Shown piece after piece: positions 36,250-44,461 of a DNA stretch of 64,000 nt. The notes under the pieces are model-generated. The model was not told where the DNA came from. It ran no database searches and was given only the letters and a program-made list of their open reading frames with translations. Position 1 is the stretch's first letter; the number at the start of each line of letters is the position of its first letter. The DNA lies in NCBI GenBank assembly GCA_965242485.1, contig CBDESM010000003.1, positions 434,001 through 498,000 on the forward strand, read 5' to 3'. The translations under genes were made by a program, and so were the position numbers. Origin of the DNA: CBDESM01 sp965242485 (GTDB taxonomy: Bacteria; Chloroflexota; Dehalococcoidia; Bin125).

Positions 36250-36334
36250 CGCCATTCAGACAACCCCGATGGGTTCGCGGGCGCCCCGCGCTGATAGTGT
36301 GAGGCGGATCGGGCGGCAACTCGAACGGCGTCAC

Positions 36335-37147
36335 ATGACCGCAGCGCGCGCTTCGCAACCGTCCGGCCACGAGCGCGCGATGACCGCCATCGCGCCCTGG
36401 TACGACCTCGACTTCGGCGCGTTCGACGACGACATCCCCTTCTACCGCGAGCTGCTCCTCGCCCATGACGAGCCGCGCCTGCTCGAGCTGGGCGCAGCCA
36501 CCGGCCGCATCGCAGTCGCCCTCACTCCCCACGCCCGCGTCACCGCCATCGAGAACAACCCGGCAATGCTCGCAGCCGGACGTCGCCGCATGACCGACGC
36601 CGGCGTCGAACTGATCAATGCCGACATTTGCTGTCTTGGCAACGAGCTGGAACCCGGCCGCTTCACCCTCGCCGCCTTCGCCCTCTCCACTTTCCAGCAC
36701 CTGCTCGCCCGCCGCGACCAGATCGCTGCCCTCCGCTCCGCCGCCGCGGTTCTGGCCCCCGGCGGCCGCATCGTCCTCGACCTCACCGCCCCCTCTCCCT
36801 CCGACTTCGAGAGCGGCCCCCAGCCGCTTTCGCTGGAATGGGTCCGCACCGCGCCCGACGGTCGCGTCGTGACCAAACTCGCCGCCCAGGAGATCCGCCC
36901 CGGCGGCTGCGGCATCGACGCCGCCTCCCCCGTCGCCGACGTCACCTACATCTACGACGCCGCGGCAAGCGACGGCGCCGTCGCCCGCTCGCTGGCCCGC
37001 TTCCCGCTCCGAGTCGGCATCACCGCCGGCGAAGCGCTCGGCCTGCTCGAAGCCGCCGGCCTCCGCGCGACCGCCTGCTACGGCGACTACGACCTCGCCC
37101 CGCCCGGCGCGGGCGACCGCCTCATCCTGGTGGCCGAGCGATGCTGA
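36335..37147 (+). CDS. SAM-dependent methyltransferase, class I
   Basis: 270 residues from ATG 36335 (ATG 36380 is an alternative that begins MTAIAPWYDLDFGAF). Rossmann motif I is RLLELGAATGRIAVAL, followed by VTAIENNPAMLAAGRRRM and LAPGGRIVLDLTAP. The family modifies very varied small molecules; the substrate is not evident. Divergent from the SAM-recycling operon across 121 bases, with a TAGTGT -10-like element at 36295-36300. It overlaps the lipoprotein gene by seven bases. Confidence 0.85.
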   Translation: MTAARASQPSGHERAMTAIAPWYDLDFGAFDDDIPFYRELLLAHDEPRLLELGAATGRIAVALTPHARVTAIENNPAMLAAGRRRMTDAGVELINADICCLGNELEPGRFTLAAFALSTFQHLLARRDQIAALRSAAAVLAPGGRIVLDLTAPSPSDFESGPQPLSLEWVRTAPDGRVVTKLAAQEIRPGGCGIDAASPVADVTYIYDAAASDGAVARSLARFPLRVGITAGEALGLLEAAGLRATACYGDYDLAPPGAGDRLILVAERC

Positions 37148-38397
37148 CCGCGACGACCGCCCCGGCCCGCCTGCTCGCCGGACTGGCCGCGCTGATCTTC
37201 CTCGCCGCCCTCGCCGCCGCCTGCGCCGCCGACAACCCCAACGTCAACGTCGAATCAAACGAATACTTCCGCGCGCCCGCGCCCGAACGCCCGGAACCGG
37301 TCACCGCGACGAACGGCCGAGAAGAAGCACCCGCCCAAGATGCCGCGGAAGAGGATGCCGACACCGAAGCGGCCGAAGAGCAGGCCGAGGACGACTCGAC
37401 GATCAGCCTCGACGACGAAGCCGACTCCGAAGAGCAATCGCAGGCCGAGCCCGCCCCGCCTCCGCAAGCCGACGATGTCGTTCGCCGCTACCGCAACCCC
37501 GTCTACGGATACAGCTTCGAGCTCGTCTGCCCGCCCTTCTGCAACGCCAGCGCCAACGGAGTCGACGAAGTCGGCTTCGGCGCGGCCGACCTCCGCGCCG
37601 TCGTCGCCGTCTCCGTCTACAGCCCGCCCGCCGACTCCTCCGGCGACATCCCCCAGCGGCTGCTCCGCGACTCCGTCAACATCTCCGACGCGGTCGATCT
37701 CGAATCGGCCCGCTCCACCCTGACCACGCCCAACGGCGTCGACGCCGTGCTCTTCGAGTGGGACGACGACCAGCGCGCCGTCGGCGGCCTCCGCGTCCAC
37801 TGGAAGGGCTGGGTCGCCCCCATCGGCGGACTCTTCTACGTCGTCCGCGGCGGCGCGGCGGACGAGGATTGGGAAGCCGCCGCCGAGGCCGTGGACCGCG
37901 TCCTCAACACGTTCTCCGCCCCGATCGAAGCAATCGCCGAACCCGGCGCCTACAACCGCTTCGATTTCGCAGTCGCCTACGATCCGGCCGATCTCCGCGC
38001 CGCCGAGTACGGCCAGCCGCTCGACAACCCCGCCACGGCCGCCGCCGGCGCGCTCGTGCTCTCCGACGCCGGCTCCGTCGTCGCCGTCCTCGCCTGGGAA
38101 GAGATCGGTGAGGCCTTCTTCAACGCCGAACGCGCCATCGAGCGCACCCTCCAGGACCTGCTCGGCGTCGAGCTCGGCACCGGCGCCCGTGAAGCCGACC
38201 AGATCGACGGCCGCGACGCGCAGACCACGATCACCCTGACCACCTTCGGCGCCAACCAGGTCCAGATCGCCTCCTGGGCCTGGTACTGCCCCCGGCAGGG
38301 CCGCGAATTCTCGCTCCACTACATTGACGCGGACGACCCGCGCGCCGCGGCCGACCCGCTCCTCGCCTCGTTCCGCTGCTCCGTCGGAGGCAACTGA
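37141..38397 (+). CDS. putative lipoprotein with acidic linker and duplicated domain
   Basis: 418 residues. Hydrophobic N-terminus with a Cys at 28 (LAALAAACAAD), a plausible but imperfect lipobox because Ala replaces the usual Leu at -3. Residues 30-115 are a Glu/Asp/Ala/Pro linker. The rest seems to hold two related modules, one starting YRNPVYGYSFELVCP and another YNRFDFAVAYDPADLRA, each followed by alternating strands and a helix. No known enzyme motif. It overlaps the methyltransferase upstream and plsX downstream, so it may be an envelope protein made together with lipid synthesis, which is an inference. Confidence 0.75.
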   Translation: MLTATTAPARLLAGLAALIFLAALAAACAADNPNVNVESNEYFRAPAPERPEPVTATNGREEAPAQDAAEEDADTEAAEEQAEDDSTISLDDEADSEEQSQAEPAPPPQADDVVRRYRNPVYGYSFELVCPPFCNASANGVDEVGFGAADLRAVVAVSVYSPPADSSGDIPQRLLRDSVNISDAVDLESARSTLTTPNGVDAVLFEWDDDQRAVGGLRVHWKGWVAPIGGLFYVVRGGAADEDWEAAAEAVDRVLNTFSAPIEAIAEPGAYNRFDFAVAYDPADLRAAEYGQPLDNPATAAAGALVLSDAGSVVAVLAWEEIGEAFFNAERAIERTLQDLLGVELGTGAREADQIDGRDAQTTITLTTFGANQVQIASWAWYCPRQGREFSLHYIDADDPRAAADPLLASFRCSVGGN

Positions 38398-39488
38398 TGC
38401 CCGCCCCCGCGAACCCATCCGGCGAACGCATCGTCATCGCCGTCGACGCGATGGGCGGCGACCACGCGCCGGCCGCCATCGTCCGAGGCGCAGTCCGCGC
38501 CGCCGCCGACAAGTCCCTCGACATCGTCCTCGTCGGCCGCGGCAGCGAGATCCGCAGCCTCCTGCCCTGGCCCGACACCCCGCTCCGCATCGTCGAGGCC
38601 TCCGAGGCCATCGCCATGGACGCCCAGCCCACCCAGGTCCGCCAAATGCGCGACTCTTCGATCATGGTCGGCTTGGGCCTAATCAAGTCCGGTGACGCCG
38701 ACGCCTTCCTCTCCTTCGGCAACACCGGCGCGGTCATGGCCGGCTCCCTGCTCCGCCTCGGCCGCATCCCGGGCGTCGACCGCCCCGCGCTCGGCGCGCT
38801 CTTCCGCAACGGCCGCGGCACCACCTCGCTCCTGCTCGACGTCGGCGCGAACGCCGTCGTCCGCCCCCAATCCCTCGCCCAATTCGCCACCATGGGCAAG
38901 GCCTACTTCGAGCGCGTCCTCAAGCACCGCAACCCCAGCGTCGGCCTGCTCAACGTCGGCGAAGAGAGCGGCAAGGGCCACCCTGTCGTCCAAGTCGCGC
39001 ACGAGCTCCTCACCCGCCAGGAACCCAACTTCGTCGGCAACATCGAAGGCGGCGGCCTCGTCGCCGGCGAAGCTGACGTGATCGTCACCGACGGCTTCAC
39101 CGGCAATACCATCGTCAAGCTCACCGAAGGCCTCGTCGCACAGCTGATGCTCGAACTGCGCCGCGAAGCCGGTTCCAAACTCACCCATATGGCCGGTGCA
39201 TGGCTGATGAAAGGCGCGTTCGAGGGCCTCCGCGAGCACTGGGACTACGCCAAGGTCGGCAGCGCGCCCCTCTTCGGCATCGACGGCGCAGTCCTCGTCG
39301 GGCACGGCCGCGCCGACGCCGAGGCCGTCGCCAGCGGCATCCAATCCGCCAAGAACGTCGTCTCCGCCCGCGTCGTCCAGTCGATCCGCGAAGCCGTCGC
39401 CGGCACCGCCACCGACGACCCGGAAGCTCCCGCCGAATCCCGCGCTGCGCCGCAAGAGTCGCCTGCGCGACATTCGCGCTCCCGTTGA
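38397..39488 (+). CDS. plsX: phosphate acyltransferase PlsX
   Basis: 363 residues. Makes acyl-phosphate from acyl-ACP for phospholipid synthesis. IVIAVDAMGGDHAP start, SFGNTGAVMAGSLL, DVGANAVVRPQSLAQFA, and VTDGFTGNTIVKLTEG are diagnostic. The last 30 residues are a poorly conserved tail. Start shares one base with the lipoprotein stop; fabD, rpmF and acpP, often near plsX, are not here. Confidence 0.96.
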   Translation: MPAPANPSGERIVIAVDAMGGDHAPAAIVRGAVRAAADKSLDIVLVGRGSEIRSLLPWPDTPLRIVEASEAIAMDAQPTQVRQMRDSSIMVGLGLIKSGDADAFLSFGNTGAVMAGSLLRLGRIPGVDRPALGALFRNGRGTTSLLLDVGANAVVRPQSLAQFATMGKAYFERVLKHRNPSVGLLNVGEESGKGHPVVQVAHELLTRQEPNFVGNIEGGGLVAGEADVIVTDGFTGNTIVKLTEGLVAQLMLELRREAGSKLTHMAGAWLMKGAFEGLREHWDYAKVGSAPLFGIDGAVLVGHGRADAEAVASGIQSAKNVVSARVVQSIREAVAGTATDDPEAPAESRAAPQESPARHSRSR

Positions 39489-39493
39489 CCCGT

Positions 39494-39515
39494 CGCGGGG
39501 CGGCAGCTCCCCGCG
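39494..39515 (+). terminator. GC hairpin after plsX
   Basis: CGCGGGG (39494-39500) pairs with CCCCGCG (39509-39515) around an 8-base loop, beginning six bases after the plsX stop. The T-run is missing, so it is at best a weak terminator; a TAGGAT element at 39523-39528 just beyond could start trxA transcription. Confidence 0.4.
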
Positions 39516-39587
39516 CGGCGGGTTAGGATGATCGACGACAGCATGACGCCGCGCGCACGGGCGCGGCCAGCGCGGAGGAGCGGAACC

Positions 39588-39914
39588 ATGGCAAAGCCCC
39601 AGGAAGTCACCGACGCCAGCTTCGAAACCGACGTCATCCAGAGCAACCTGCCCGTCCTGGTCGACTTCTGGGCGCCGTGGTGCGGACCCTGCCGCATGGT
39701 CGCCCCCGTCGTCGACGAACTCTCCGACGAGTACGACGGCAAGGTCGCCTTCTACAAGCTCAACACCGACGAAAACCCCAACGTCGCCACCACCTACGGC
39801 ATCCGCAGCATCCCCACGCTGCTCGTCTTCAAGAACGGCGAAGTCGCCGGCCAAATCGTCGGCTTCCGCCCCAAGAGCGACCTCGCCAAGCGCCTCGACG
39901 AGGCCCTCGCCTAG
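39588..39914 (+). CDS. trxA: thioredoxin
   Basis: 108 residues with the active site DFWAPWCGPCRM and the cis-proline loop YGIRSIPTLLVFKNGE. Reduces protein disulfides in the cytoplasm. A strong GGAGGAG ribosome site (39574-39580) sits seven bases before the ATG. Complete and of normal length. Confidence 0.97.
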   Translation: MAKPQEVTDASFETDVIQSNLPVLVDFWAPWCGPCRMVAPVVDELSDEYDGKVAFYKLNTDENPNVATTYGIRSIPTLLVFKNGEVAGQIVGFRPKSDLAKRLDEALA

Positions 39915-39955
39915 GGCTGCTCTCCCCTCGATCCCGTCCCGCGCCCGCCGCGGCG

Positions 39956-40351
39956 ATGCCGGCGCTCTGCACCATCGGCTACCGCGGCCGCTCCTTCAGC
40001 GGCCTCGCGGACCTGCTCCGAGAGCACGGCGTCTCCGTGCTCGTCGATGTCCGCTACGCCGCCGAGACCCGCCAGAAGGCGTTCGCCAAGAGCACCCTCT
40101 CCAAACGCCTCCCCGCCGAGGCCGGCGTCGAGTACGTCCACTGCGAAGTGCTGGGCAACCGCAACTACCGCAGCGGCCCGATCAGCATCGTCGACCTCGA
40201 CGCCGGCCTTGAAGAGGTCGAGCGCCTCGCCGCCGGGCACGGAACCGTCGCCGTGATGTGCGCCTGCCGCGCCGTCCAAGGCTGCCACCGCGAAGGGATC
40301 GCGCGGGCCCTCTCCGAGCGCAACCCCGGCTGGACGATCGCCCACATCTGA
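39956..40351 (+). CDS. DUF488 family protein
   Basis: 131 residues: LCTIGYRGRSFSGLADLLREHGV start, LVDVRYAAETR, the EYVHCEVLGNRNYR segment and the conserved Cys/His end motif MCACRAVQGCHREGIARAL. DUF488 proteins are widespread; their function is unknown, with the Cys residues suggesting metal or thiol chemistry. It is 41 bases after trxA and may be co-transcribed with it. Confidence 0.85.
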   Translation: MPALCTIGYRGRSFSGLADLLREHGVSVLVDVRYAAETRQKAFAKSTLSKRLPAEAGVEYVHCEVLGNRNYRSGPISIVDLDAGLEEVERLAAGHGTVAVMCACRAVQGCHREGIARALSERNPGWTIAHI

Positions 40352-40432
40352 GCCGTTCCGCCCCCGCCGCGCTGCTAGCCTGCCCCCACATCCGCCGGCC
40401 GCACGCGCCGCGGACAGCGATGGGGCAGCAGC

Positions 40433-41590
40433 ATGAAGGTCGGCGTCCACTTCAACTTCCAGAACTACCACGACTGGGAACGCTTCGAGTCCAAGCGGGC
40501 AGCCGAAGACCCGACTGCTAGCGACACCCGCCTCTACGAGGAAGAACTCCACCTCGGCGGCCTCGTCGAGCCGCTCGGCTTCGACTCCTACTGGGCCATC
40601 GACCACCACTTCTCGCCCTACATCATGACCGCCGGCGCGCTCCAGAACCTCACCTACTTCGCCGGCAAGACCGAGCGCATCGATTTCGGCACCATGGTCA
40701 TCGTCCTCCCCTGGTACGACCCCGTGGTCGTCTCCGAGCAGATCAGCGTGCTCGACAACATGCTCCAGGGCCGCAAGCTCACCATCGGCCTCGGCCGCGG
40801 CGCGGCCAAGCGCGAGTTCGACGCCTACCGCAGCCCCATGGGCGAATCCCGCGACCGCTTCATGGAGTCGCTCGGCGTCGTCCGCAAAGCCCTCACCCAG
40901 GAATTCTTCTCCCACGAAGGCGACTTCTACACCATCCCCGAAACCACGATCCGCCCCCGACCGCGCAACGCCGACGCTCTCGTCAACTCCATGCGCGCCG
41001 CTTGGATCTCCCCCGAAACCCTCGAAATCGCCGCCGACGCGGGCCTCGGCATGCTCTTCACCAACAGCAAGAAATGGGACGAATACCAAGACGACGTCAA
41101 GCGCTTCAACCAGCTCCGCGCCGAACGCGGCTGGGCCCCGATGCAGCCCACCGTCGTCGTCAACGTCTCCTGCTTCGACACCGAAGAAGAGGCCTGGGAC
41201 GTGATGCTCGCCCATACCCGCGAAGCCCAGGAAAGCGTCCAACGCCACTACCAGTTCCAGGACTCCGCCCGCTTCGAGAACACCAAGGGCTACAAGTACT
41301 ACGCCAACTTCGGCAAGACGCTCAAGGAGCACTCCGAAGACGAACGCGCCGCCTTCGCCGCCAAGCCGCAGGCTTGGGGCACGCCCGACATGGTGCTCGA
41401 CAAGCTCCGCCACATCCAGCAGATGACCGGCGCCGAAGAACTCGTGATGAACTTCCGCTTCGGCGGCATGCCCGCCGAAACCGCCGAGCGCAGCATGCGC
41501 CTCTTCGCCAGCGACGTCCTCCCCGGCGTCCACGAAATGGAGGGCGTCCTGCCCGCCGAACTCGCCGGCGCAGCCGAGGCCGTCGCGTGA
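40433..41590 (+). CDS. LLM-class flavin-dependent oxidoreductase
   Basis: 385 residues of the bacterial luciferase-like TIM-barrel family (F420- or FMN-dependent). Start MKVGVHFNFQNYHDW; EPLGFDSYWAIDHHFSPY, LTIGLGRGAAKREFDAY and GTPDMVLDKLRHIQQMTGAEELVMNF are typical. The family oxidises diverse organic compounds, and marine SAR202-type Chloroflexota carry many copies. Substrate unknown. The stop overlaps the GTG of the next gene, so the two may process the same compound. Confidence 0.9.
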   Translation: MKVGVHFNFQNYHDWERFESKRAAEDPTASDTRLYEEELHLGGLVEPLGFDSYWAIDHHFSPYIMTAGALQNLTYFAGKTERIDFGTMVIVLPWYDPVVVSEQISVLDNMLQGRKLTIGLGRGAAKREFDAYRSPMGESRDRFMESLGVVRKALTQEFFSHEGDFYTIPETTIRPRPRNADALVNSMRAAWISPETLEIAADAGLGMLFTNSKKWDEYQDDVKRFNQLRAERGWAPMQPTVVVNVSCFDTEEEAWDVMLAHTREAQESVQRHYQFQDSARFENTKGYKYYANFGKTLKEHSEDERAAFAAKPQAWGTPDMVLDKLRHIQQMTGAEELVMNFRFGGMPAETAERSMRLFASDVLPGVHEMEGVLPAELAGAAEAVA

Positions 41591-42732
41591 CCGCCGTCGA
41601 AATCCAAGGCGTCTGCGACCCGCGCTTCGAGCGCGTCCGCCAAGCCTTCGCCGCCAACTTCTCCGAGCGCGGCGAAGTCGGCGCATCGCTCTGCCTGATC
41701 GTCGGCGGCGAAACCGTCCTCGACCTCTGGGGAGGGCACGCCGACGCTGAACGCATCCGCGCTTGGCAAAGCGAGACCATCGCCAACGTCTACTCCTCGA
41801 CCAAGGGCGTCGCCGCCCTCGCCGCCGCCATGCTCGCCGACCGCGGCCTCCTCGACGTCGAGGCCCCCGTCGCCCGCTACTGGCCCGAATTCGCCCAAGC
41901 CGGCAAAGAAGCGATCACTGTCCGCCAGTTGCTCACCCACGAGGCCGGACTGGCCGGCATCGACGAAGAACTCCCCGACCTCGGCGTGCTCGACTGGGAC
42001 CATATGATCGGCGCGATCGAGCGCCAAGCCCCGCTCTGGACGCCGGGCGAGGGCCTCGGCTACCACGCCGTCACCTACGGCTGGCTCGTCGGCGAAGTCA
42101 TCCGCCGCATCACCGGCAAGACCTGCGGCGAATTCGTCCGCGACGAGATCGCCGCCCCGCTCGGCATCGACTTCTTCATCGGCCTGCCCGCCTCCGAAGA
42201 CGCCCGCACCGCCGACATGATCCCGCCCGCAAGCGGCAACCCGATCGAACCGCCCGACCCCGACTCGCTCGCCGCCAAGGCGCTCGGCTTCGTCAACCCC
42301 CGCGTCGCCGGCACGGTCAACTCCCGCGAATGGCGCGCCGCGGAACTCCCCGCCGCCAACGGCCACGGCAACGCCCGCTCGCTCGCCCGCATCTACGCCG
42401 CCATGGCCCGCGGCGGCGAACTCGACGGCGCCCGCCTGCTCTCGCCCGAAGGCGTCGCCGCAGCCGCCGCCCATGCCGTCACCGCCGACGACCTCGTGCT
42501 CGGCTTCCCCGTCAAGCGCGCCCTTGGCTTCCTCATCAGCCTCCCCGGCGGACGCTATGAATGGGGCCCCAACCCCAATACCTACGGCCACAGCGGCGCC
42601 GGCGGCTCCATCGGCTTCGCCGACCCCGACGCCGAAATCGGCTTCGGCTACGTCATGAACCAAATGTCCGCCGGCCTCGGCGCAGACCCCCGCTGGGCCC
42701 CCATGATCAACGCGGTATACGCCAGCCTCTGA
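41587..42732 (+). CDS. serine hydrolase of the class C beta-lactamase/EstB family
   Basis: 381 residues from GTG 41587. The catalytic SxxK is NVYSSTKGVAAL (Ser about residue 70, Lys 73) and the second motif is YHAVTYGWLVGE, with a HSGAGGS segment in the place of the third motif (KTG). No signal peptide, so it is more likely a cytoplasmic esterase or lactonase than a beta-lactamase. Overlaps the flavin oxidoreductase by four bases, which suggests a shared catabolic step such as oxidation then ester hydrolysis. Confidence 0.88.
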   Translation: MTAVEIQGVCDPRFERVRQAFAANFSERGEVGASLCLIVGGETVLDLWGGHADAERIRAWQSETIANVYSSTKGVAALAAAMLADRGLLDVEAPVARYWPEFAQAGKEAITVRQLLTHEAGLAGIDEELPDLGVLDWDHMIGAIERQAPLWTPGEGLGYHAVTYGWLVGEVIRRITGKTCGEFVRDEIAAPLGIDFFIGLPASEDARTADMIPPASGNPIEPPDPDSLAAKALGFVNPRVAGTVNSREWRAAELPAANGHGNARSLARIYAAMARGGELDGARLLSPEGVAAAAAHAVTADDLVLGFPVKRALGFLISLPGGRYEWGPNPNTYGHSGAGGSIGFADPDAEIGFGYVMNQMSAGLGADPRWAPMINAVYASL

Positions 42733-42739
42733 TGATCCC

Positions 42740-44404
42740 ATGGGCATCCAAGACCGCGAGTACTACCGCCGCTGGCTGCGCGGCGACAGCCAGCCGAAAC
42801 GCCCTCCCTCCCCGTCTCCGCCATCCCCGCGCACCCCATATCGCCCGCGGCCGGCCCCGGCCCGAAAGCCGTCCACGCCGGGATACCTCGTCCGCCAGCA
42901 GCGCCAACAACGCCAGCGGCGGCGACGGCTGGCCAAGCTCGCGCTCCTGCTCTTCGTCCTGCTCGCCATCGCCGCCGGCATCTGGGCCCTGAACAACTAC
43001 GGCGTCCTGGACAACCTCTTCAGCAACAACGCCAACGAGACTCCGGAAACCGCCCCAACCGACGGTGCGGGCACCGCCTCGACCCAACCGCCCAGCGCCG
43101 CTGACGAGTCTCCCAGCAGCCCGAATGAACCAGGTTCGACGCCGGCAACGGGCAATGCCCCCGCCGCCGCGCCGCCAGCCGATACGCCTCCTCCGGCCGA
43201 ATGTCCAGACCCCGCTGAAGCCGCTGATCTCGATTCGGATGCCGGGTTTCCGACCTACATCGTCAAGCCGGGAGACACGATGTCGGCGATCTCGCGACGG
43301 ATCGGCATTTCCGTGCATGAGCTGATCGCGCTCAATCCAGATGTTGATCCGGATATCATCCACGCGGGCGATGTGCTGCGGATCGGAATGGGTGCAACGC
43401 GAATGCTGGAACTGCGTCCCCGCGCCGGCATTGAACCGGACGAGATGACCGACCTCCAGTGGCTGGCCTTGTCCTTGGTCAATGATGCCCGCCAAGCGGA
43501 AGGGTTGAGGCAGGTCGCGCTCGGCACGAACTTGGCGCCCCAGGGCCACGCCGAGGATATGGCCGAACATTGCTTCCTCTCCCACTGGGGAACCAACGGA
43601 ATGAAGCCCTACATGCGCTACTCGCTCGCCGGCGGCGCGCAGGCCAACGCCGAAAACGTCAGCGGGGCGTCATTCTGCCCGGACGACCCGTCCCGCTACG
43701 AGATCCAGCCGCTGCCGGACGAACTGCGCGATGCGTTCAACCGACTGATGAACAGCCCCGGCCACCGCGCCAACATCCTGCGCCCGCAACACCGCGAGCT
43801 GCACCTTGGCATGGCCTACCGGGCCCCGAACTTCTGGCTCGTGCAGCACTTCACCGGCCACTACGCCGCCTTCGCCCAACTCCCCGAGATCGAGAACGGA
43901 CGCCTCAGCTTCGATATGTCCGCCTGCAACGGAGCGCAGATATCGGACGACGCCCTCGGCGTGCAGGTGCGCTACGACCCGCCCCCCTCGCCGCTGGTGC
44001 CGGGGCAGTTGCAGCGGACTTCTTGCTATTCGAGCGGCCGCGCGATCGCAGCGCTGCGACGCCCGCCGGGACCGAACCGGTACTACACGGACCATGACTT
44101 CACGCTGCCGGCGGGCGAATGCTTGGACCCGTACTCGCTCGATTCCGGCCTGCCCGCTGCACGCTCATACGAAGAGGCCGCATCGCTGGAGACGCCGGCC
44201 CGCTCAAGCCAATCATCAACGGATGAATCGGGCGTATGGATCACCGCCGACCTGTGGGCAGTCGAAAACTCACGGGCGCGGGTCGGCGCGGATCTCAAAG
44301 CGCTGCTCGCCGCAGCCGGCAGCGGCGTCTACACGATCGTGATCTGGGGCTCCATCGACGGGGAGAGCGTTCCGATCTCGGAATACTCGATCATCGCCTA
44401 CTAG
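42740..44404 (+). CDS. membrane-anchored LysM-CAP protein
   Basis: 554 residues. A cytosolic N-terminus beginning MGIQDREYYRRW, a Pro/Arg-rich stretch, one transmembrane helix (about 63-87), a Thr/Ser/Pro/Ala linker, a LysM domain (about 170-216, TYIVKPGDTMSAISRRIGIS), and a CAP/SCP domain (about 230-380, HAEDMAEHCFLSHWG and NSPGHRANILRPQHRELHLG). The last 170 residues are an unrecognised secreted region. LysM binds peptidoglycan; bacterial CAP proteins have varied envelope roles. The short (G-x-x-DR-x-YYR) N-terminus recurs in unrelated bacterial membrane proteins. Confidence 0.87.
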   Translation: MGIQDREYYRRWLRGDSQPKRPPSPSPPSPRTPYRPRPAPARKPSTPGYLVRQQRQQRQRRRRLAKLALLLFVLLAIAAGIWALNNYGVLDNLFSNNANETPETAPTDGAGTASTQPPSAADESPSSPNEPGSTPATGNAPAAAPPADTPPPAECPDPAEAADLDSDAGFPTYIVKPGDTMSAISRRIGISVHELIALNPDVDPDIIHAGDVLRIGMGATRMLELRPRAGIEPDEMTDLQWLALSLVNDARQAEGLRQVALGTNLAPQGHAEDMAEHCFLSHWGTNGMKPYMRYSLAGGAQANAENVSGASFCPDDPSRYEIQPLPDELRDAFNRLMNSPGHRANILRPQHRELHLGMAYRAPNFWLVQHFTGHYAAFAQLPEIENGRLSFDMSACNGAQISDDALGVQVRYDPPPSPLVPGQLQRTSCYSSGRAIAALRRPPGPNRYYTDHDFTLPAGECLDPYSLDSGLPAARSYEEAASLETPARSSQSSTDESGVWITADLWAVENSRARVGADLKALLAAAGSGVYTIVIWGSIDGESVPISEYSIIAY

Positions 44405-44418
44405 GGCCGCCGGCAGCG

Positions 44419-44450
44419 GGGGCGATGGCCGGCCATCCGGCCATCGCCCC
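44419..44450. terminator. bidirectional terminator hairpin, 14-bp perfect stem
   Basis: GGGGCGATGGCCGG (44419-44432) and CCGGCCATCGCCCC (44437-44450) pair completely around the loop CCAT. It sits in the 57-base gap between two convergent genes, so it can end transcription of both. No strong T-run on either side. Confidence 0.75.
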
Positions 44451-44461
44451 GCGGGGATCTC

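Noticed and set aside
34295..36334. A 5' extension of the methyltransferase frame to about 950 residues
   Set aside because: The extension is antisense to pfkB, mtnP and apt and has Pro/Arg-rich filler; ATG 36335 gives a normal methyltransferase length.
41587..42732. A beta-lactamase resistance gene
   Set aside because: The SxxK motif is present but there is no signal peptide and the third motif is HSGAGGS, not KTG. Esterase/EstB-like activity is more likely.
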